Below the pieces are notes generated by a model that worked only from the letters and a program-made list of their open reading frames with translations, ran no database searches and was not told the origin of the DNA. The position numbers and the translations under genes are program-made. Below, in pieces: positions 56,751 through 64,000 of a stretch of 64,000 nt of DNA. The stretch covers positions 615,413 to 679,412 of the forward strand of contig CBDAPN010000031.1 of assembly GCA_965198415.1 (NCBI GenBank). The letters are read 5' to 3'. Position 1 is the stretch's first letter. Each line of letters begins with the position of its first letter. The stretch is from Endozoicomonas sp965198415. GTDB lineage: Bacteria > Pseudomonadota > Gammaproteobacteria > Pseudomonadales > Endozoicomonadaceae.

Positions 56751-59700
56751 ATGCGACTGTTTACTCAGTTTAAACTGATATTCATCGGACTTCTGTTGTT
56801 TACTTGCCAATCCAGTGTCGCAGGCTACAAAGGCAGTCACGCTTACAACCACGTTAAAGCATTCAGTGTGCAGGTACATGCTGCCACCGGGACACTCAGC
56901 CTGAGCTACCCTCTGATTGAAGCGCAAGGCGCGCGTATGCCGCTGAAAGTGAACCTGATTTACAGTTTTAATTCCGTTGGTATGTTTGGCCTGCCCACCG
57001 GCTGGCAGCTGGATCTGGATCATATAACCGAGCACACCGCTGAGCTTGGCGGTATGCAATGGTTGATTGACAATTTATGGCACGATGCCACCGGTTTCGC
57101 CTCCGGGCTTAAATACTTCAATCAGCACGGCACCCAATTTCGGTATCAAGAGCAAGCGTTGCCTGTTCCGGGCTACCCCAACCTGAGCTATCGCCACGTA
57201 TCGCAACATAAAGACGGCAGTCGTCAGTTTTTTTCCGATCAAGGGCTGTTAATCATGCAGATTGACCGCTTTGGTAACCATGTGCTTTTCAATTATGAAG
57301 AGCCCATTGCCAGCGTAAAGTCTGCCAGACTGGTCAGCATTACAGACGATTATGGCAACGTTTACCGCTTCAGCTATGAACCGGGTGTGCTGGTTGTCCA
57401 AAGCCCTGATAACCGCGAGCAGCGGATCTATTTTAATGAGGAGGGAGTCACCAGAATTGATAATCCGTTAAAGCAGAGTTACACCATCACCTATGTCAAA
57501 AAATTTGGCAGAAATCTGGTTCGCACGATGGAAACGCCCGCAGGGCTGATCACCGAGCTGAGCTATGACGCCATTTTTTATAATGACGACTATGGTCAAA
57601 AACAAATGCCGGTGGTGAACCTTTTTAAGCAGTATGATCGGGCCGACCTAAAAACCCATCATGAAACCTACTATAAGTTCAGTGAGGAAAATAACTACAC
57701 CGGCTACCCCATGTATGCGCTATCGAGCCGGGGCGACAGCCTGATGGACAGCAATGACCAATCCTTCAGATACAGTGTGGAAGTGACGCACGTTAATGGC
57801 GAACAACATTGCCATCAGGTGTATGAGTACAATTATTTGCACCTTCCGGTTGAGGTGCGAACTCAACGACAGGGTAAGCCTTATCTAAAAGCCGCCTACG
57901 AGTATGCCATCTCGCCGTTTAAGTACAGTCGCTCAACCAATTACGACCGACCCATTAAGGTCACCCGCCACGTCCACAATGGATCTATTTATGTGCCGAG
58001 CGACAAAATTGTTGCTAACTACGACCATTACGGCAACAAACTGAACGAGACCCACTCAGTCTATGACCGTCAGCGCCAACAGTGGAAGGCACTTAAAGCC
58101 ACCATCAGCCGCTATTTCACCGACCATTACAGTCTGCTGGCCGAAAACACCCGGTTCGATCTGCTGGGGGGCAGAGCTATTCGCAAACGTTTTGAACTGG
58201 CGGCAGATGGCAAAAACCACAGCAAGGTGCATTTTGCGTGGAAGCCCCCCTCTGGGGACTGGCAGGACTGGCAACAAGTAGAGTTAACCCATGATGACAA
58301 AGGACGACAACGCTCCAATACCCGCCGCTGGCTAATAAAAAACAAGCCGGGCATTCAGTCGGTGAGCCACCACACCCGTTACCATTTCGACCCCGCTACT
58401 GCTGAGCTAACCGTTACCAAGGTGAGCGATCAGGGGCGTGAATACACAATGGTTTTGGATACCCGCAACGCCCGACACCTGAAAACCATAACCCCCAAAG
58501 GTGAAGTCACCACCTATACCTATGATGACCTGAACCGCCAACTGAGCCGTACCGACCCGGCGGGCTACGTGACCCACAGTACTTACGAGACCTTCAGTAT
58601 TGACGGGCAAAACAGTGCCACCCTACAAAGCCCGCTCGGTAATACACAACGGTCGATTTATGACGCTTCTAAACGTCCCATTCTTGAACAGGATATGCAT
58701 AAAAAGCAGTGGCGTACCTTGTCCAGTATGTCCTACGACGCCTTTGACAAGGTAGAAAGCAAAACCAATATCCTTGGCCTCACCATCACCTTTGCCTACG
58801 ACGAGCAGGGCCGACGCATCAAGACCCGCGACCCCTGGGGCAATGAGCGGCGGGTTGACTACAATGACGCCGCCCTGACCACCACCACCGAGATTAACGG
58901 GCGTCTGCACGAAGTGGTCAACAAAGTGCCCTGGGAGCGAAAACGCATCACACGACACTACCCGGTCACCAGCAACCTCCACGACCAAGCCACCGAACTC
59001 GTGGAAAGTACTGTGATACAAGACGCTTATAAAAAAATAATCAGCGCCACGTCCGCACTGGTTGACCTGCACACCCAAAAAAGCAGCGAAGCGGTGACTA
59101 ACCATCTGCGCTACGACCCTGCTCACAATCTGATCGCCTCCGATACCCACACCTGGGATGGGCTGCACGTCCACAAAGCCCGGGAATACGATCTGTTGAA
59201 CCACCTCTACACCTGGAACAAGACGTTAACAACACCAGAACATACCAGCAGTCATGCAGGTTACCGTTATCTTTACGACAATGATGGGTTACTCACGCAG
59301 GTAGAATCTCCACAAAACGCCGATGGCAACCGTCTTTACCAGAAACACCGCTATGACAAAAACGGCCGGGAAATAGAGAAAACGCTTCAAAGCGGCCACC
59401 GCATCCATTACCAATACGACAACCGAGGGTTACTGACTCAGAGCATCTGGAGCCGACATCAGAAGCGCCACAGCGTGCATCGCCAGTACGATGCCGATGG
59501 CCGGGTAGTTAAGATCAGCAATAGTGACGGGCAAGCCATGCACTATCACTATACGACTAACGGTCACATGCTGCAGATGCGTTATCCGGACGATCGCGTA
59601 ATCAGTTACACCCTGGACGACTACGATCGCGTGATTACGCAAAAAGACGCCAACCAGAGTGAGCAGCATTTTGTTTATAAACCAGAAGATAAAGGTCGTA

Positions 59701-61678
59701 TATCGAGCATCAAAGTCAACGGCAGTGATATCGACTTTCATTACGGTAAAGACGACAACGGACAGCAAGGAAAGTTGATTAAGAGAGTCACCAATGCAAA
59801 AGCAACAGGAAAAACACAAACCCACTTCCGCTACGGCGTGTTCGGGCGCATGGTGGAATCAACCAGCAGCAACCCCACCGTGCAATACGGCGTAAGCTAC
59901 AACTACAAACCCCGGGGCCCAGCTGTTCAAGCAAGTGCAGAAGTTGGCTAAAAAGGGGCAACCGCCGCAGCAGTATATAGCAGAGTATCGGTACGATGGC
60001 ATGAAACGTCTCACCGATGAGGTGCATACCGATCAGGCCGGCAGCTTTCAAAAACGCTACCGATACGACGGCAACAACAACCTGCTGGCCGAAGAAGACC
60101 ACAGTCATTGCGGCCCGGGTCAAAGCATCCATTACTCGTACAACAATATGGATCAGCTGACCCAGGTCAAAGAGGGCGAAGTGACCACCCCCGTGCTGCA
60201 CGATGCTAACGGACGCCTGAGGCAAGACCATAAACACACGCAATATGAGTACGACGATGCCGGCTTTTTACTGCAAGTGCAGCCACAAAAACGGCCAGCG
60301 ATCCGCTACCAATACTTGCCGAATGGTTTGCTGAGCAGTCGCAGCCATGGCGACTCGCCAAAGCCACTTCTATCCAGACAACCATAAAAACATCCAAACG
60401 GTGGTTAAAGACGGCCAGTGGCAGTCGCTGGTGCGGCACGGAAAAAGTATTGTCGCCAGGCAAGCCGGTCAGGGTCTGGATCAGTTTTTTCTGGTCAATG
60501 AAAGTACCGGAGCGGTTCTGAGGCAAGACAAAGGTGAGGCGCAGCTGAGTCTGCATCGCTACGATGCCTACGGCAAACCATTGCAGAACAACCCGGCTGA
60601 CGACACCGATTTTACCTGGAAACAGGAGTTGTCAGAGCCTGAAACCGGTCTCACATACTTACGACACCGTTTTCATCATCCGCAACTGAGGCGCTTTATC
60701 ACCCGGGATAATCTGCACATTGATAACCGCTACGCTTATGCCCATGGCGATCCGGTAAATTACATCGACCCGACCGGCCACAGTGCTGTGGGTAGATACG
60801 TTGGTGCTGGTGTCTCCGTAGGGCTTGGTCTGCTTGGAGCTATTCTGGCCATACCCACAGCGGGGGCTTCATTGGGTTTGAGTGCAACCAGCTCTACTGT
60901 CTCTGGTGTAGTCTCTGGCATAGCGGGTATTGCTGGAGGAGCCCTGTTGGCTGGTTCACAGCTGGCCTTGAATTCGGGCAATAAAGCAGTCGCCACAGCG
61001 CTAACGGTACTGGGTAGTATTGCTGCTGTAGTGTCCCTTGGAAGTACAGCGGTAGCTATTGCTCCGAAGCTGGTGGAAAACGGTGCAGAGCTAACTTCTT
61101 CGGTAATCAAGGAGGCTAAAGCCATTGAGACTGTTGCATCGGAGGAGGCGGAAAGTGTTAATGTGGCGGCACGAACTGAAGCAACGGTAGAAACTGCAAA
61201 AGCGCCAGAAAGTGGGGGTGATTACACGAGGTTTTACGGTAATAAGCTAATGCGGAGTAATCAAGTCCGCAAAGCTGTAGATGCTATCAAGAGAAGTAAA
61301 AGTTATACAGTCGATGGTAGAGATGTCAAGGCAATAGCAAACAGCGCAGATCACGTCTCGTTTTCCAGCCATCGTGTAGACAATGAATTTTTTGGATTAG
61401 GATATGTGACTGAAGACCTGATTAAAGATATTACAGAAAAAGCATCTGCAAAAGCCGGCCAAAAGTTTTTTTATCCATTTAATGAAAATAGTTTGTCTTA
61501 TACATTTCACAGAGGCGAAGTTAGTATAACGGGCCATATTGAGTTTGATGCTGGTCTGGATGCAAATAATACCATTGCTGGTACGAGACCAGCCCAGGAT
61601 TCAGAGTCTACATTAACAATAAGATATGATCCTCATAACTCATCAGTCGCATGGCAGATGCTTGTTCCACGCCGTTAA
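56751..61678 (+). pseudogene. Rhs/YD-repeat gene copy 4, tip type B, two +1 frameshifts
   Basis: Aligns with copy 3 along its whole length but contains two extra bases. The first is near 59917-59920, where GGGGCCCAG replaces GGGGGCAG. The second is near 60358, where TCGCCAAAG replaces TCGCAAAG. The first frame ends at 59951 after 1066 codons. The middle piece is open in another frame to 60387, and the rest from about 60350 to 61678 in the third. Removing both bases gives 1641 aa, exactly the length of copy 3. The tip (GGDYTRFYGNKLMRSNQ...) is type B but diverged from copy 3. As written the gene would make a truncated shell lacking the core and tip. Recent inactivation and base-calling or assembly error in a repeat are both plausible. 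Confidence 0.8.
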
Positions 61679-61972
61679 TTTATAGGCATAGGTTACAGGA
61701 GACTGTCGTAAATTTTCGTTACCCCGCTTTAGCCGGGGGCGAAAATTTATGACGACTCTTGTTTAAATTATGTTTGATGGAATTAAAGCCTGTACCTGAT
61801 TAAATGGCTCATTATAGTAGGTTGTTAAAGAATAGCGCTTATCCGTGTGACCTCGCAGTCAGTAAGGCAGAAAATCGGTTGCAAAACATTGTGAATAATT
61901 AAGTAATTGCTTTTTGTTTTTGAAGATTGACCTAAAGTTTACTAGGTCAGTAACTCGTCTCAGAGGCAAAAG
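61679..61972. promoter_or_regulatory. Rhs spacer 4 with hairpin and palindrome
   Basis: Same spacer as between the earlier copies, still nearly identical even though the gene after it is diverged. Hairpin at 61705-61756, palindrome TGACCTA-8-TAGGTCA at 61928-61949. Confidence 0.5.
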
Positions 61973-64000
61973 ATGATACGACTGTTTACTCAGTTCAGGC
62001 TGATATTCATCGGATTTTTGTTTATTTGTCAATCCACTGTCGCTGAGTACAAGGGCAGCCATGCCTACAACCACACCAAAGCACTCAACGTGCAGGTAAA
62101 TACGGCCACCGGAACGCTTAGCCTGACCTACCCCCTGATTGCAGCGCACGGAGTGCGTATGCCGCTGAAAGTGAACCTGACTTACAGCTTTAATGCCGTT
62201 GGTATGTTTGGCCTGCCCACGGGTTGGCAGCTTGATCTTGATCATATAAACCAACGCACCGCCCTGCTTGGCGGCATGCAGTGGCTGGTTGATAATTTAT
62301 GGCACGATGCCACCGGGTTCGCCTCCGGGCTTAAATACTTCAATCAGCACGGCACTCAATTTCGGGATAAAGGGGAGTCATTGCCTGTGCCGGGCCACCC
62401 GAACCTGAACTACCGCCACGTATCGCAACACAAAGACGGCAGTCGGCAGTTCTTTTCCTATCAAGGACTGTTAATCATGCAGATTGACCGCTTTGGTAAC
62501 CATGTGCTGTTCAATTATGAAGAGCCCATTACCAGCGTTGAGTCCGCCAGACTGGTTAGCATTACAGACGATTATGGCAACATTTACCGCTTCAGCTATG
62601 AACCGGGTGTGCTGGTTGTCCACAGCCCCGATAACCGCGAGCAACGGGTCTACTTTAGTGGGGAGGGGGTCACCAGAATTGATAATCCGTTAAAGCAGAG
62701 CTACACCATCACCTATGTCAAACAATTTGGCAGACATCTGGTTCGCACGATGGAAACGCCGGAAGGATTGATCACCGAGTTGAGCTATGACGGCATTTTT
62801 TATAAAGACGACCATGGTCAAAAACAAATGCCGGTGGTGAACCTTTTTAAGCAGTATGATCGGGCCGACCTGAAAACCCATCATGAAGCCTATTATAAGT
62901 TCAATGAGGATAATAACTACACCGGCTACCCCATCTACCCGCTATCGAGCCGGGGCGACAGCCTGATGGACAGCAATGACCAATCCTTCAAATACAGTGT
63001 GGAAGTGACCCACGTTAATGGCAAACAGCAGCACCATCAGGTGTATGAATACAATTATTTGCACCTGCCGGTTGAGGTGAGAACTCAACGACAGGGTAAG
63101 CCTTATCTAAAAGCCACCTACGAGTATGACATCTCGCCGTTTAAGTACAGTCGCTCAACTAATTATGACAAACCCACCGAGGTTACCCGATACGTCTGGA
63201 ATGGGTCCATTTATGTAGCGAGTGACAAAATTGTCACCACCTACGACCATTATGGCAACAAACTGAGTGAGAACCGTTTAGTCTATGATCGTCAACACCA
63301 ACGGTGGAAGGCACTTGAATCGACGGTCAGCCGTTATTTCACCGACCATTACAGCCTGCTGGCGGAACACACACGGATTGACCTGCTCGGTGGCAGAGCC
63401 ATTCGCAAAAGCTACGCCCTCGCTGCAAATGGCAAAACGCACCGCCACGAGCGCCTGGCCTGGAAGCCTCCCCTTGAGAAGTGGCAGGACTGGCAACAAA
63501 CGGAGTTCACCCACGATGACAAAGGACGACAACGCTCTGCTACCCGCCGCTGGCTAATAAAAAACAAGCCGGGCATTCAGTCGGTGAGCCACCACACCCG
63601 TTACCAGTTCAACCCCGCCACTGCTGAGTTGACCGTTACCAAGGTGAGCGATCAGGGGCGTGAACACACAACGGTTTTGGATACCCGCAACGCCAGACAC
63701 CTGAAAACCATAACCCCCAAAGGTGAAGTCACCACCTATACCTATGATGCCCTGAACCGCCAGCTTACCCACACTGACCCGGCGGGCTACGTGACCCGAA
63801 GCACTTACAAAACATACAGCCCCGACGGGCAAAACACCGCCACCGTGCACAGTCCATTGGGCAATGCACGACGGTCGATTTATGACGCTTCGAACCGTTC
63901 CATTCGTGAACAGGACTTACGTAAAAAGCAGTGGCGTACCTTGTCCAGTATGTCCTACGACGCCTTTGACAAGGTAGAAAGCAAAACCAATATCCTTGGC
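61973..64000 (+). CDS. exported Rhs/YD-repeat protein, copy 5, partial (runs off window)
   Basis: Open from ATG 61973 to the last base (676 codons) without a stop. The signal peptide (LIFIGFLFICQSTVA/EYKG) and YD-repeat shell match the other copies but with many substitutions, such as INQRTALLGGMQWLVDNLWHD. At the position of the other copies' start codon this gene has ATA; the codon one before it has changed from ACG to ATG. The start has thus shifted by one codon (MIRLFTQF versus MRLFTQF). The Rhs core and the tip lie outside the window. It is the outgroup of the array. Confidence 0.88.
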   Translation, partial: MIRLFTQFRLIFIGFLFICQSTVAEYKGSHAYNHTKALNVQVNTATGTLSLTYPLIAAHGVRMPLKVNLTYSFNAVGMFGLPTGWQLDLDHINQRTALLGGMQWLVDNLWHDATGFASGLKYFNQHGTQFRDKGESLPVPGHPNLNYRHVSQHKDGSRQFFSYQGLLIMQIDRFGNHVLFNYEEPITSVESARLVSITDDYGNIYRFSYEPGVLVVHSPDNREQRVYFSGEGVTRIDNPLKQSYTITYVKQFGRHLVRTMETPEGLITELSYDGIFYKDDHGQKQMPVVNLFKQYDRADLKTHHEAYYKFNEDNNYTGYPIYPLSSRGDSLMDSNDQSFKYSVEVTHVNGKQQHHQVYEYNYLHLPVEVRTQRQGKPYLKATYEYDISPFKYSRSTNYDKPTEVTRYVWNGSIYVASDKIVTTYDHYGNKLSENRLVYDRQHQRWKALESTVSRYFTDHYSLLAEHTRIDLLGGRAIRKSYALAANGKTHRHERLAWKPPLEKWQDWQQTEFTHDDKGRQRSATRRWLIKNKPGIQSVSHHTRYQFNPATAELTVTKVSDQGREHTTVLDTRNARHLKTITPKGEVTTYTYDALNRQLTHTDPAGYVTRSTYKTYSPDGQNTATVHSPLGNARRSIYDASNRSIREQDLRKKQWRTLSSMSYDAFDKVESKTNILG

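Larger units (their letters stand above)
41022..64000 (+). repeat. tandem array of five Rhs units (last one incomplete)
   Basis: Start-to-start distances are 5253, 5253, 5223 and 5222 bases. Each unit is one Rhs gene plus a ~297-base spacer. Units 1-4 are nearly identical over about the first 4.45 kb and differ mainly in the last ~480 bases of the gene. Unit 5 is visibly more diverged throughout and continues beyond the window. Confidence 0.95.

Noticed and set aside
41022..64000. Tandem Rhs units as a CRISPR or other short-repeat array
   Set aside because: The period is over 5 kb and the repeats are coding; there are no short repeat-spacer units.
1..64000. tRNA, rRNA or complete insertion sequence
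   Set aside because: No cloverleaf, ribosomal RNA or intact transposase was recognised on either strand by eye; a tRNAscan or ISfinder run would be needed to exclude short remnants.

Overview
The window looks like chromosome of a gammaproteobacterium, probably near the Oceanospirillales/Pseudomonas grade. The evidence is the gene order gyrA-serC-pheA-hisC-tyrA/aroA fusion-cmk-rpsA-ihfB-lapA-lapB, the combined P-protein, the fused TyrA-AroA and the LPS-assembly pair LapA/LapB. A marine or host-associated lifestyle (for example an Endozoicomonas-like bacterium) is a guess from the large surface-protein and Rhs content; no sequence search was possible.

Layout. (1) 1-13.7 kb is a housekeeping run: DNA gyrase A, serine and aromatic amino acid synthesis, CMP kinase, ribosomal protein S1, IHF beta and two envelope-assembly proteins. 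All are on the + strand, with rho-independent terminators after gyrA, cmk and rpsA. (2) 13.7-19.9 kb is an accessory stretch. It holds a decayed non-coding segment, an EamA exporter overlapping a broken uracil-phosphoribosyltransferase-like gene, and a divergent MarR regulator. A HAD phosphatase follows, bracketed by two 51-bp palindromic repeats, then an AT-rich gene of unknown function and a class A beta-lactamase of the RSG (carbenicillinase-like) type. (3) 20.2-36.1 kb holds three paralogous type V autotransporters of about 1170, 2160 and 1780 aa. They share an N-terminal cysteine pair, a passenger built from a repeated W-x3-GW...LYVSD module (2, 8 and 5 copies) and a C-terminal beta-barrel. 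(4) 36.3-40.4 kb returns to ordinary genes: a hotdog thioesterase, an Smr-domain protein, an aquaporin and RecQ. (5) 41.0 kb to the window end is a tandem array of at least five Rhs/YD-repeat genes in units of about 5.22-5.25 kb.

The Rhs array is the most striking content. Each protein has a Sec signal peptide, a huge YD-repeat shell, the Rhs core ending in DPTG, a Gly/Ala-rich hydrophobic stretch and a short polymorphic C-terminal tip. Copies 1 and 2 carry one tip type, copies 3 and 4 another. The tips look distantly homologous to each other, and no immunity gene follows any of them. The 297-bp spacers are nearly identical and carry a long hairpin and a 22-bp palindrome just upstream of each start. 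Conflicting patterns of shared substitutions point to recombination among copies. Copy 4 carries two single-base insertions; copy 5 is more diverged and runs off the window.

Taken together, the two large paralogous surface/secreted families suggest a locus devoted to diversifying exported proteins. The biological target of either family cannot be read from the sequence.
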